A stretch of DNA of 15,412 bases, from positions 1 through 15,412 of the forward strand of contig JABDIZ010000110.1 in assembly GCA_013003465.1 (NCBI GenBank), read 5' to 3'. Positions 1 through 6,648 of this stretch are shown one piece after another; position 1 is the first letter of the stretch; each line of letters opens with the position of its first letter. The notes beneath the pieces are model-generated. The model did not search any database. It was given only the letters and a program-made list of their open reading frames with translations, and had not been told where the DNA came from. Position numbers and translations under genes: made by a program. The DNA is from Rhodothermaceae bacterium. Lineage in GTDB: Bacteria; Bacteroidota; Rhodothermia; Rhodothermales; Rubricoccaceae.

Positions 1-47
1 GCTTGAGGAAGGCCTGCTTCTTCTCCTCCGTCGTGTGCAGGTCGGTG
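1..47. repeat. 47-bp exact direct repeat, left copy (phosphohexomutase fragment)
   Basis: These 47 bases match 993-1039 exactly and in the same orientation. The right copy lies within the phosphohexomutase gene and encodes about residues 385-400 (TDLHTTEEKKQAFLKR). Identity stops at base 48 (t here, c at 1040). The left end cannot be seen because the window begins here, so the duplicated piece may be much longer. The copy sits 30 bases downstream of the stop codon of the DUF3124 lipoprotein, so it is not part of that gene. It is probably the end of a second, truncated phosphohexomutase copy lying to the left. Confidence 0.9.
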
Positions 48-77
48 TGCTGGATATTGTGGCAGTGCCGTGAGCAT

Positions 78-668
78 TTATTCCGTGTGCGTCCGCTCGC
101 CGCCCACTTCACCGAAGGAGCGGACGACTTCCCCGCGGCTGACGAAGGAGATGCCTTGCGTGCTCGCCGTGCTGATCATGACTGCCTCCGTAATGGGCGG
201 GCTGACCTGGGCACTGGCTTCCCACTCGATAATGAAGTTTGCGCCTACCCCGCCTGTGCGGTCCTCCTCCTCCACGACGTACGCCTGTGAGGAGAGTGGT
301 GGCAGCACAACCGTTTCCTCTCCGTACTGCCGCACGAGATGTCCGCCCGAGTCGTAGTACTGCACAGTCGTGACGGTGATCGAGTACTCAGGGTCTGTGT
401 TGCGGACGCTGACCGTCGCGGCGAGGTCTACTTCCCGCTCCTCGTCCCGGAAGTAGATGTGTGAGTAGACGGGGACGTAAACGGTCTGGCCGACGACGGC
501 CGCACCCGTTCGCCCGCCAGCGCGGCCCCTCTCGGCTCCAGCGTCAGGCGTAGCCACCCTGCTCTGCTCAGATCCCGCCACCTCACGGGTGGGCTCCGAG
601 CCACCGGGGGTGCACCCTGCGAGCAGTACGATGAGGAGCAAGGCCCCTGCAGCACCGGAGCGTCTCAT
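78..668 (-). CDS. DUF3124 domain lipoprotein
   Basis: This is a predicted lipoprotein of 196 residues with a DUF3124 domain; the molecular function of that family is unknown. The N-terminus has a short basic start (MRR), a hydrophobic stretch and a lipobox LLAGC with Cys19, followed by a Gly/Ser/Arg-rich linker to about residue 59. The domain spans about 60-182 and shows features I recall for DUF3124: VYVPVYSHIY (63-72), SVRNTDP (87-93), YYDSGG (104-109), YVVEEEDRTGG (130-140), GANFIIEWE (142-150) and QGISFVSRG (171-179). The frame stays open to a TTG at 701, but the ATG at 668 is the first ATG and places the signal peptide correctly. The phosphohexomutase lies 115 bases upstream on the same strand, but nothing suggests a shared role. 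The lipidated Cys implies membrane anchoring facing the periplasm. Confidence 0.85.
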   Translation of the reverse strand: MRRSGAAGALLLIVLLAGCTPGGSEPTREVAGSEQSRVATPDAGAERGRAGGRTGAAVVGQTVYVPVYSHIYFRDEEREVDLAATVSVRNTDPEYSITVTTVQYYDSGGHLVRQYGEETVVLPPLSSQAYVVEEEDRTGGVGANFIIEWEASAQVSPPITEAVMISTASTQGISFVSRGEVVRSFGEVGGERTHTE

Positions 669-783
669 TCCCCTGAACTCGTATGCCTGCTCAACGAACA
701 ACTGGATCGGACCGTGCCTGACAATACCATCGCTAACGCTATATACTACATATACTGCTGCGCGTCGGCCGACACACAGGGCC
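669..783 (-). promoter_or_regulatory. AT-rich intergenic region upstream of the DUF3124 lipoprotein
   Basis: This spacer separates the phosphohexomutase stop from the lipoprotein ATG. It holds an unusually AT-rich patch at about 739-753 (tatatactacatata) in otherwise GC-rich DNA, so it may carry the lipoprotein promoter. I could not pick a convincing -35/-10 pair or a Bacteroidota-type -7 box. An AGGGGA sits directly against the ATG, too close for a normal Shine-Dalgarno spacing. Confidence 0.3.
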
Positions 784-2190
784 TCAGGCGTCTACGAGCG
801 CGACGCCGTCCTTGACCAGCGCATCGGCTTCTTCCTGCGACGGCGCCTCCGAGTAGATCCGTAGCACGGGCTCGGTGCCCGAGGGGCGGAACATCAGCCA
901 GCCGTCCTTGACGCGAAACTTGAAGCCGTCGAGCGTCTCGATTGACTTGACCTCGCGGTTGCCGATCAGGTCGAGGCCCTTGGTGTCGAGGCGCTTGAGG
1001 AAGGCCTGCTTCTTCTCCTCCGTCGTGTGCAGGTCGGTGCGGCTCTGGTAGTGGGGGCCGAACTCTTCCATCAGCTCGCGCACGAGCCCTGAGAGCGAGC
1101 GCTCCCGCTTGACGATCATCTCCACGATGGTCAGGCCGATGAAGAGGCCGTCGCGCTCGGGGATGTGTCCCTTGACGGCCATGCCGCCGGACTCTTCGCC
1201 GCCCACGAGCACATCGCTCTCGACCATCTTAGGGCCGATGTACTTGAACCCGATGGGTGTCGTCTCGACAGGGAGGCCGTACTTCTCGCCCATTCGGTCG
1301 AGCATGTCGGTCGTCGAGAATGTCTTGACGATGGCGCCTTCGAGGCCTTTCTCTTCGTAGAGGTACTTGACGAGGAGCGCGAGGATCTTGTGGGAGTCCA
1401 CAAAGTTGCCCTCCTCGTCGAACATGCCGATGCGGTCGGCGTCGCCGTCGGTGGCGAGGCCCGCGGCGAGGTGCTGATCCGAGACGATCTCGGACAATTC
1501 GGCCAGGTTGCGGTCGATGGGCTCGGGCGCTTGCCCGTGCATGCCGGGGTTGTCGTCGTGGTGCAGTTCCGTTACCCGGGGGACGCCCAGCAGTTCGGTC
1601 ACGACACCTTTGCCCGCGCCGTACATCGCATCGTAGGCGACATGCAGGCCCGCGTGCTTGATGGCCTCGATGTCGAGGCGTTCACGGAGAAGGCCGATGT
1701 AGGCGCGCTGGAGATCGAAGCGCTCGATCAGGCCCTCGGCCTCCAGGTCCTCCATGGCGCGGAGGTCGAACGATGCGGCCAGTTGGTCCAATTCGCCCTC
1801 GACATCCGCGATCATAGCAGGCGTCGCCGGTCCTCCGAAGTGCGCCTTGATCTTGAAGCCGTTGTACTTGGGCGGGTTGTGACTGGCCGTGATGACGATG
1901 CCAGCGCTGTGCTCCTCCTCTAGGGTGGCCCAACTGACGGCCGGGGTGGTCGCGAAGCCCTCGGCGAGGCGCACCCGGATGCCCATGGAGCCAAGGACGC
2001 AGGCAACATGGGCCGCAAAGGCAGGACCCTGGAAGCGGGTGTCATGGCCGATGACCACAGACGCGTCGTCACCGTATTGCTTGTGCAGCCACTGTCCCGT
2101 CGCGCGCGCGACGGTTTCGAGGTTGGCGAACGTATACCCGTCGGCAATGACAGCACGCCAGCCATCGGTTCCGAACTTGATTGCACTCAT
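784..2190 (-). CDS. Alpha-D-phosphohexomutase (phosphoglucomutase/phosphomannomutase family)
   Basis: This cytoplasmic enzyme interconverts hexose 1-phosphate and hexose 6-phosphate through a phosphoserine, linking glycolysis to sugar-nucleotide and glycan synthesis. All four family landmarks are present in order within 468 residues, a normal length. They are the phosphoserine loop TASHNPPKYNG (101-111, Ser103), the metal loop DGDADR (248-253), the sugar-binding loop GEESGG (331-336) and the phosphate loop RPSGTEP (435-441). GEESGG followed by HIPERDGL resembles the GEES-type loop of glucose-preferring mutases more than the GEMSGH loop of PMM/PGM enzymes, so phosphoglucomutase activity is my first guess. 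GlmM or phosphomannomutase activity cannot be excluded. The start is the ATG at 2190, giving MSAIKFGTDGWRA, the usual family N-terminus. No Shine-Dalgarno is evident. Bases 993-1039 of this gene recur exactly at 1-47. Confidence 0.95.
   Translation of the reverse strand: MSAIKFGTDGWRAVIADGYTFANLETVARATGQWLHKQYGDDASVVIGHDTRFQGPAFAAHVACVLGSMGIRVRLAEGFATTPAVSWATLEEEHSAGIVITASHNPPKYNGFKIKAHFGGPATPAMIADVEGELDQLAASFDLRAMEDLEAEGLIERFDLQRAYIGLLRERLDIEAIKHAGLHVAYDAMYGAGKGVVTELLGVPRVTELHHDDNPGMHGQAPEPIDRNLAELSEIVSDQHLAAGLATDGDADRIGMFDEEGNFVDSHKILALLVKYLYEEKGLEGAIVKTFSTTDMLDRMGEKYGLPVETTPIGFKYIGPKMVESDVLVGGEESGGMAVKGHIPERDGLFIGLTIVEMIVKRERSLSGLVRELMEEFGPHYQSRTDLHTTEEKKQAFLKRLDTKGLDLIGNREVKSIETLDGFKFRVKDGWLMFRPSGTEPVLRIYSEAPSQEEADALVKDGVALVDA
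993..1039. repeat. 47-bp exact direct repeat, right copy (inside phosphohexomutase gene)
   Basis: This is the intact copy of the repeat at 1-47, lying within the C-terminal domain coding region between the sugar-binding and phosphate-binding loops. The gene reads through it without interruption, so this copy appears ancestral. The two copies are 992 bases apart, start to start. Confidence 0.9.
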
Positions 2191-2303
2191 AGAATCTGTA
2201 GCGGGAAGGGTGAAATCGGTACGGGCGTGGTGGAATTGCGGGGCGCTAAGCTACGCCCGCCTGCATATCTGTGCGAGTGCGAATTCGGAGATAGCGGCCT
2301 CTG

Positions 2304-3266
2304 TCAAACCACCCGTCGGCTGCCTGCGAAGGCCTGCACGGAGGCAACCACCTCGTCGGCGCAGCCCCATGCCAGCGTGTACCCGGAACCGCCGTGCCCG
2401 AGGTTGTAGATGACCGCGCTGCCGTCCGGTTGCTGCTCCGCTTCCAGCCGCACGCACGTCCGCCCGGGACGGAGGCCGACGCGCACCTCCAGCACCTCAG
2501 CATCGAGGAGGGCAGGCTCCAAGCGCTGCGCGCGGGCCAGGATGGCGTCGGTGACCGCCGGATCGGGAGCGGTATCCCAGACCCCTTCCTGCGTGGTGCC
2601 GCCGAGAATGCAATCGGCCGAGCGCGGGATGATGTAGGTGAGCGCCTCCGCATCGCCTTCGTCTAACAGGACCCGCGTCACCCCTGGGTTCGTCACGCGC
2701 ACGACCTGCCCGCGTATTGGATAGAGGGCATCGTCGCGGAGCAGATCCCGCGCGGCCAGCCCGACGCACACCACGACGAGGCGGTTCGGCTGGACGAGCG
2801 CATCGAGGCTCGGCACGTCTTCGATTTCCACCCCGATTCCGTGCGCCTGCAACCGCGCTTCCAGCCGGGCTAGATAGATCGGGCTTTCGATGACGGGGAC
2901 GGTCCCCGCAAACGCCGTTGTGTACCCGACCGGCGGCGGGGCCCGGTGGAGATCGGGCAGCGCCTCGCCCCAACTCGGCCACGGCGCCTCATGACGGTAC
3001 AGTTCGAGCAACGGGCGCATGATGACGCCCGAGTCGGGATCGGCGGCTTCGGCCGCGTACACGGCGTAGCTGGCTCGGCTCCACGCGAGCACGCGATCCG
3101 GTGGCTCGGCGCGGAACGGATGCCAGAGCGCCGCGGCCACGGATGACACCGTGTTCTCGGGGCGCTCGCGGGCGAGCATGCGCACCGGAAATCCAGCCTC
3201 GGCGAGACGGATGGCGCTCGTCAACCCGGCGATCCCCGCCCCGAGTACGACCACGTCCGGCGTCAT
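2304..3266 (-). CDS. D-amino-acid-oxidase-like FAD-dependent oxidoreductase
   Basis: This 320-residue flavoprotein belongs to the D-amino-acid oxidase family, which oxidatively deaminates D-amino acids to 2-oxo acids with release of ammonia and H2O2. The dinucleotide-binding motif GAGIAG is at 9-14. Further family marks are IRGQVVRV (184-191), LTYIIPR (209-215) with Tyr211 matching the substrate-contacting tyrosine of mammalian enzymes, LGGTTQEG (221-228), GLRPGRTCVRLE (264-275) with Arg273 at the carboxylate-binding arginine, and YNLGHGGSGYTLAWGCA (287-303). In that last signature, HNYGHGG of the animal enzyme reads YNLGHGG here. The second active-site tyrosine four residues before Tyr211 is not conserved. 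Substrate is therefore uncertain, and a D-aspartate oxidase-like or other imino-acid oxidase role is possible. Its ATG overlaps the TGA of the TerB-like gene by 4 bases, suggesting translational coupling. Confidence 0.88.
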   Translation of the reverse strand: MTPDVVVLGAGIAGLTSAIRLAEAGFPVRMLARERPENTVSSVAAALWHPFRAEPPDRVLAWSRASYAVYAAEAADPDSGVIMRPLLELYRHEAPWPSWGEALPDLHRAPPPVGYTTAFAGTVPVIESPIYLARLEARLQAHGIGVEIEDVPSLDALVQPNRLVVVCVGLAARDLLRDDALYPIRGQVVRVTNPGVTRVLLDEGDAEALTYIIPRSADCILGGTTQEGVWDTAPDPAVTDAILARAQRLEPALLDAEVLEVRVGLRPGRTCVRLEAEQQPDGSAVIYNLGHGGSGYTLAWGCADEVVASVQAFAGSRRVV

Positions 3267-3664
3267 GACCGCTGCGTCTCGTAGGTCTCGGCTTCCCGCC
3301 GGAGTGCCGCATACCGCGCGGCCCAGGCGCTGAAGCGCGTCCAGTCGTCATCATACACCTCCATGCGCTCGGCGACATCGCGGATGACGGCGTTCTCGCG
3401 GGGGTCGAGGTCGTCATCAGCGTGGGCGACGAGGAGCAACTCGAGCAGTACCACAGCCCGGACGCGCGGCGAGGCGAACAGGTAGTTCATGTCGCCCACC
3501 GCATCGGGACCCGCGGCGGTTTCGGCGGGCAAGCCCGTTTCGCGGTAGAGCGCTTCGAGGCGCTCGACCTCCTGCATCGCCAGTCGCTCATCGGCGGCCA
3601 TGACCTGGCGCGCGAGAATCAGGAAGGCGCGCTGCTGCTCGGTGGTCAGTTCGTGGAGAAACAT
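3263..3664 (-). CDS. Small TerB-like helical protein, function unknown
   Basis: This 133-residue, mostly helical, acidic cytoplasmic protein has no signal peptide or membrane segment. The sequence MFLHELTTEQQRAFLILARQ is followed by a helix ending ADERLAMQEVERLEALY and a second similar unit with HADDDLDPRENAVIRDVAERM (81-101). The paired pattern of a helix, then an acidic turn, then E--x-I/L--A resembles the TerB/tellurite-resistance fold, in which acidic loops can bind metal. I recognise this only by pattern. The open frame extends to about 4057, but that extension is low-complexity and runs into the divergent channel gene, so the ATG at 3664 is preferred. Its TGA overlaps the ATG of the oxidase (3263-3266), so the two are likely co-translated. 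No functional link to tellurite can be claimed. Confidence 0.7.
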   Translation of the reverse strand: MFLHELTTEQQRAFLILARQVMAADERLAMQEVERLEALYRETGLPAETAAGPDAVGDMNYLFASPRVRAVVLLELLLVAHADDDLDPRENAVIRDVAERMEVYDDDWTRFSAWAARYAALRREAETYETQRS

Positions 3665-3812
3665 GCGGACGGAGCCGGGGGAGGAGCGAACGACGCGAAG
3701 ATAGCCGTACCACGGGATCATGGTGCCGAAAGGAGATCCCGCGTAACTGGAACAGCAACAACTCCGCCTCGATACGACTAGCCGCTCGCCGTTCTCATCC
3801 TCCCGTCTCTCC
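3665..3812. promoter_or_regulatory. Divergent intergenic region with a 7-bp inverted repeat
   Basis: This 148-base spacer lies between the divergent TerB-like gene (minus) and MscS-type channel gene (plus), so it should hold promoters for both. It contains the dyad CGGGATC (3713-3719) and GATCCCG (3735-3741) separated by 15 bases, either a possible operator or a chance hairpin. No convincing promoter boxes could be assigned. Confidence 0.4.
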
Positions 3813-4793
3813 ATGCGCCTCCAATCCGCTACAGCTGACCCGTCGGCCACGTCTACCTCCGAACCCCTCAGCGTCAGCGATGCCCTCGCGGGCCTCGTCG
3901 ACAAACTCGCGGGCTGGCTCGACGCGATCATTCTCGCGCTCCCCAACTTCGTCCTTGCGGTCCTCATCGTGATCGTGTCGGCGATGATAGCACGGCTGGC
4001 GCGACGTGGCGTCAAGAAGGTACTGGGGCGGCTAGGCGACCACATGGAGTCCACCAAGCGGGTGCAGAGCCTGCTCGGGACGCTGGCCTACGTCGCGGTG
4101 CTCTCGGCGGGTACATTCATCGCCCTCGGCGTACTCAGCCTCGACGGGGTGGTGACGAGTCTGCTGGCAGGCGCGGGTATCCTCGGCCTCGCCCTCGGCT
4201 TCGCGTTCCAAGACATTGCCTCCAACTTCATCGCGGGCGTGCTGCTGGCCGTCCGCGCTCCGTTCCAGGTGGGCGACCTCATCAAGACCAACGACTACCT
4301 CGGCACCGTCCGGCAAATCGATCTGCGCGCGACGCACATCGAGACGTTTCAGGGGCAGACCGTCATCATCCCGAACGCGGCGGTCTACCAGAACCCACTC
4401 GTCAACTACACCGAGACGGCCTCGCGGCGTGTAGACATCGCCTGCGGCGTGGGCTACGGCGACGACCTCGACACGGCCGAGCGCGTAGCGAAAGCCGCCG
4501 TCGAGGACGTAGCGCGACGCGACGCGAGCCAAGAGGTGGAGCTCTTCTATACCGAGTTCGGCGACTCCTCGATCAACTTCATGCTGCGCTTCTGGATCGA
4601 GGGCGCCACGCAGGGCCAGTTCCTGGCCGCGCAGAGCGACGCTATCAAGCGCATCAAGGCGGCCTTCGACCAGGAAGGCGTCACGATTCCCTTCCCCATC
4701 CGCACGCTCGACTTCGATCCGAACGGTGGCCTCGCCCTCCGCGAGGCGCTACCGGACGGCCTCCGTGCCACCTCGTCGAACGGCGACGGTTAA
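3813..4793 (+). CDS. MscS-family mechanosensitive ion channel
   Basis: This inner-membrane channel opens under membrane tension to release solutes on hypo-osmotic shock. It has 326 residues, close to the small MscS class. Three hydrophobic segments are visible at about 36-60, 86-108 and 112-147. The third is the Gly/Ala-rich pore helix (SLLAGAGILGLALGFAFQD), continuing into the conserved FIAGVLLAVRAPFQVGDLI. The beta domain follows with GTVRQIDLRAT (164-174) and the signature QTVIIPNAAVYQNPLVNYT (182-200), then a C-terminal alpha/beta domain ending near RTLDF (297-301). It starts at the ATG at 3813. The stop lies 6 bases from the convergent stop of the small orphan gene at 4800, so the two transcripts must overlap or share a termination zone. 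Confidence 0.93.
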   Translation: MRLQSATADPSATSTSEPLSVSDALAGLVDKLAGWLDAIILALPNFVLAVLIVIVSAMIARLARRGVKKVLGRLGDHMESTKRVQSLLGTLAYVAVLSAGTFIALGVLSLDGVVTSLLAGAGILGLALGFAFQDIASNFIAGVLLAVRAPFQVGDLIKTNDYLGTVRQIDLRATHIETFQGQTVIIPNAAVYQNPLVNYTETASRRVDIACGVGYGDDLDTAERVAKAAVEDVARRDASQEVELFYTEFGDSSINFMLRFWIEGATQGQFLAAQSDAIKRIKAAFDQEGVTIPFPIRTLDFDPNGGLALREALPDGLRATSSNGDG

Positions 4794-4799
4794 CCGCGC

Positions 4800-5060
4800 T
4801 CAGTTGCAGGGCAGTTCGCTCTGCGCGTCTTCGCGGAGCGCCTCGCGGATATAGCGAAAGAGCGCCGTGCGGCCGGCGCCGTAGCGGTAGAGCCGGTCGG
4901 CATCGGCGCGCATGCGGATGTGGCACGTCGGCAGACCGGGAATGGCGATGGTGCCCTCGACGAGCGCGCGCTCGCCCTCCTCGCTCGTCGTGATGCGGAC
5001 GAAATCGAGCGAGGTGTTGTGGAAGTTCGCCGGGTTGAGGCGGTAACCGTCGGGATGCAT
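4800..5060 (-). CDS. Hypothetical 86-residue protein
   Basis: I do not recognise this protein. It begins MHPDGYRLNPANFHNTSLDFVR and has a centre with beta-strand character (VEGTIAIPGLPTCHIRMRADADRL), followed by an amphipathic helix (RTALFRYIREALREDAQ) and a short tail ending LPCN. It contains two cysteines, no signal peptide and no membrane segment, so it is probably cytoplasmic. The amino-acid mix looks globular, unlike the Arg/Ser-rich alternative frames over the same bases, which favours this frame. It lies downstream of the alpha/beta hydrolase on the same strand, but a terminator-like stem with a T-run separates them, so it may be expressed independently or at a low read-through level. 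Confidence 0.6.
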   Translation of the reverse strand: MHPDGYRLNPANFHNTSLDFVRITTSEEGERALVEGTIAIPGLPTCHIRMRADADRLYRYGAGRTALFRYIREALREDAQSELPCN

Positions 5061-5071
5061 GAGGCTGGCGC

Positions 5072-5109
5072 AAAAAAGGGCCCCGGCGGTATCGGCACCC
5101 CGGCCGGGC
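5072..5109 (-). terminator. Putative intrinsic terminator after the alpha/beta hydrolase gene
   Basis: Read on the minus strand, a GC-rich stem is followed two bases later by six T (plus-strand A-run 5072-5077). One pairing joins 5104-5109 with 5080-5086 with one bulged base. An alternative pairs ACCCCGG (5097-5103) with CCGG-c-GGT (5083-5090) around a 6-base loop. It lies just past the hydrolase stop at 5152 and before the start of the 86-residue gene at 5060. The stem is imperfect, hence moderate confidence. Confidence 0.5.
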
Positions 5110-5151
5110 AGATTAAATCGACGCGGCGGCGCGCCTGGATTCCAGCACGGC

Positions 5152-6564
5152 TCACTCCAGCGATGCGATCCAGTCTGCGATGCGCGCCAGCACCGCTGGA
5201 TTCATTGTCTCCTCAATCGTCCCGTACTCGCCCATGCTCCCGGTGGGAGCCGTCTGGAAGAGATGGTTCAGCCCCTCGAACGTCTCGACATCCCACAGCG
5301 GGCTGTTGCTCGCCGCCAGCGCCGCGCGCATGGGTTCCTCGTTCTGATCGGGCGGCACCTGAAAATCCTTCGCGCCGAAGAGGGCGAGCGTGGGCACGTC
5401 GAGCGCACGCAAGTCCGGCTGCGGATCGTAGGCGAGGAAGGCGCGCGCCCACGGGGCTTGCAGGAAGTCGGCCAGCCCTGCAAGCACCTGGTCGAGGTTG
5501 TCCTCGCGGACCCCGGCGAGGGCGAGGTCGGCAGCGGGTAGCGCGGTGATGGTCGCCCGCATGGAGTCACGCGCGGTGGCGAGCAGTTCGTCGCCGAGCG
5601 GCTGATCGAGAGGCACGGCGATGATGCGCTGCAATACGCGCCCGAGCGCGGTCGCATAGGCCTCCGCAGTTTCCGGGCTCACACCGGCTAGGCGGTACGC
5701 CAACTCGTTCTGGACTTCGAGCACCTCAGCCCCGCGCACCGACGGCCCGGCGAGCAGCACGATAAAGTCGAGCGTCTCGGTCTGCTTCGCCACGAGCGGC
5801 GCCACGTAGCCGCCCTCGCTGTGCCCGAGCAGCCCCACGTCGGCCACCTCCTCTCGGGCATTCAGAAACTCGACGGCGGCCGTCGCGTCGGCGGTGAAGT
5901 CGTAGAGGTCGGCAGTCTCAAAGCTGCCGCTGCTTTCTCCCACGCCACGATCGTCGTAGCGGAGCACGAGGAGCCCCTGGCGGGTCAGGTAGTCGGCGAG
6001 CACGAAGAACGGCTTGTGCCCGGCCAGTTCCTCGTCGCGGTTCTGCGGGCCGCTGCCGGACGTGAGCACGACGGCGCGATGCGGCCCGTTCCCCGCGGGA
6101 ATGGTGAGCGTCCCGGCGAGGACAGTGCCGTCGGCGCTCATGAAGGCCACGTCCTCCGTGGCGTACGGGAAGGGCGGCTGCGGCTCCTGCGGTCGGTTTG
6201 GTCCGGTCGCCTCGGCGCCACGCACGAAGGTAAGCGGCTGCTCGACCCCACCCTGATTCCACACGCCGGTCAACGTATCGAGAGTGGCGTCGAGTTGGCC
6301 GCTGTAGGTGGCCGGGAGCACCGGGAAGGTGAACGTGACGGCTAAGCCATCCAGCAGCACCTCGCCTACGGGGATGCCGAAGGCCCCCTGCGTCGGGCTG
6401 TCGAGCGAGGCCGTGAAGCCGTCGTCCGCCGCTTCGATGTGGAGCACGAGCGGCAACACGCCGCTGATCGCGCCGCCCCAATCGCCGGAGAGATCGACCT
6501 GAGCCTGCGGCGCAGGAACCACGACGGCGGCGAGCAAGACGAACAGGAAAACGCGTCTGGTCAT
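5152..6564 (-). CDS. Secreted alpha/beta hydrolase with N-terminal beta-rich module
   Basis: This is a 470-residue exported serine hydrolase (esterase or aminopeptidase-like). A Sec signal peptide occupies about 1-21 (MTRRVFLFVLLAAVVVPAPQAQ). A beta-rich module spans about 24-114 and contains GDWGG, DGFTASLDSP, QGAFGIP, YSG and NQGGVEQPLTF. The alpha/beta hydrolase fold follows. It shows an oxyanion-region GSGPQNRDE (170-178), YDDRGVGES (203-211), the nucleophile elbow GHSEGG (247-252, Ser249), the acid in LFGAKDFQVP (395-404, probably Asp400) and the base in GLNHLFQ (431-437, His434). A helical cap of about 275-375 separates nucleophile and acid. The module is shared with the adjacent upstream gene at 6649-7365, so the pair probably acts in the same compartment. 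The natural substrate cannot be inferred. Confidence 0.9.
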   Translation of the reverse strand: MTRRVFLFVLLAAVVVPAPQAQVDLSGDWGGAISGVLPLVLHIEAADDGFTASLDSPTQGAFGIPVGEVLLDGLAVTFTFPVLPATYSGQLDATLDTLTGVWNQGGVEQPLTFVRGAEATGPNRPQEPQPPFPYATEDVAFMSADGTVLAGTLTIPAGNGPHRAVVLTSGSGPQNRDEELAGHKPFFVLADYLTRQGLLVLRYDDRGVGESSGSFETADLYDFTADATAAVEFLNAREEVADVGLLGHSEGGYVAPLVAKQTETLDFIVLLAGPSVRGAEVLEVQNELAYRLAGVSPETAEAYATALGRVLQRIIAVPLDQPLGDELLATARDSMRATITALPAADLALAGVREDNLDQVLAGLADFLQAPWARAFLAYDPQPDLRALDVPTLALFGAKDFQVPPDQNEEPMRAALAASNSPLWDVETFEGLNHLFQTAPTGSMGEYGTIEETMNPAVLARIADWIASLE

Positions 6565-6580
6565 AGCGTGCTCAACGAAG

Positions 6581-6630
6581 TTGGTTCAACGGCGTAGGGG
6601 CGCAGCATCGTGCTGCGCCCCTCTAACCAA
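6581..6630. repeat. Perfect 12-bp hairpin with outer 6-bp inverted repeat
   Basis: AGGGGCGCAGCA (6596-6607), loop TCG and TGCTGCGCCCCT (6611-6622) form a perfect 12-bp stem. It is flanked by a further inverted pair, TTGGTT (6581-6586) and AACCAA (6625-6630). It lies between two same-strand genes that share a protein module. There is no adjacent T-run, so it is more like a dispersed palindrome or a transcript-stabilising stem than a classical terminator. I recall similar aggggcgcagca palindromes as dispersed repeats in several bacterial genomes, but cannot confirm that here. Confidence 0.85.
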
Positions 6631-6648
6631 TCCGTCTGTGACGGGGTC

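Noticed and set aside
360..450. PBP linker at residues 360-450 as an unusual inserted domain (numbers are residues of the PBP)
   Set aside because: Class A PBPs of Bacteroidota commonly carry a charged linker of this kind between the two catalytic domains, so it is not noteworthy.
2236..2252. Hairpin GGCG-c-TA / TACGCC between the oxidase and mutase genes
   Set aside because: The stem is short and bulged with no T-run on the minus strand. It is too weak to call a terminator.
3665..4057. N-terminal extension of the TerB-like gene to 4057
   Set aside because: The extension is Arg/Ser/Thr-rich, overlaps the start of the divergent MscS gene and lacks domain character. The ATG at 3664 begins directly before the helical domain.
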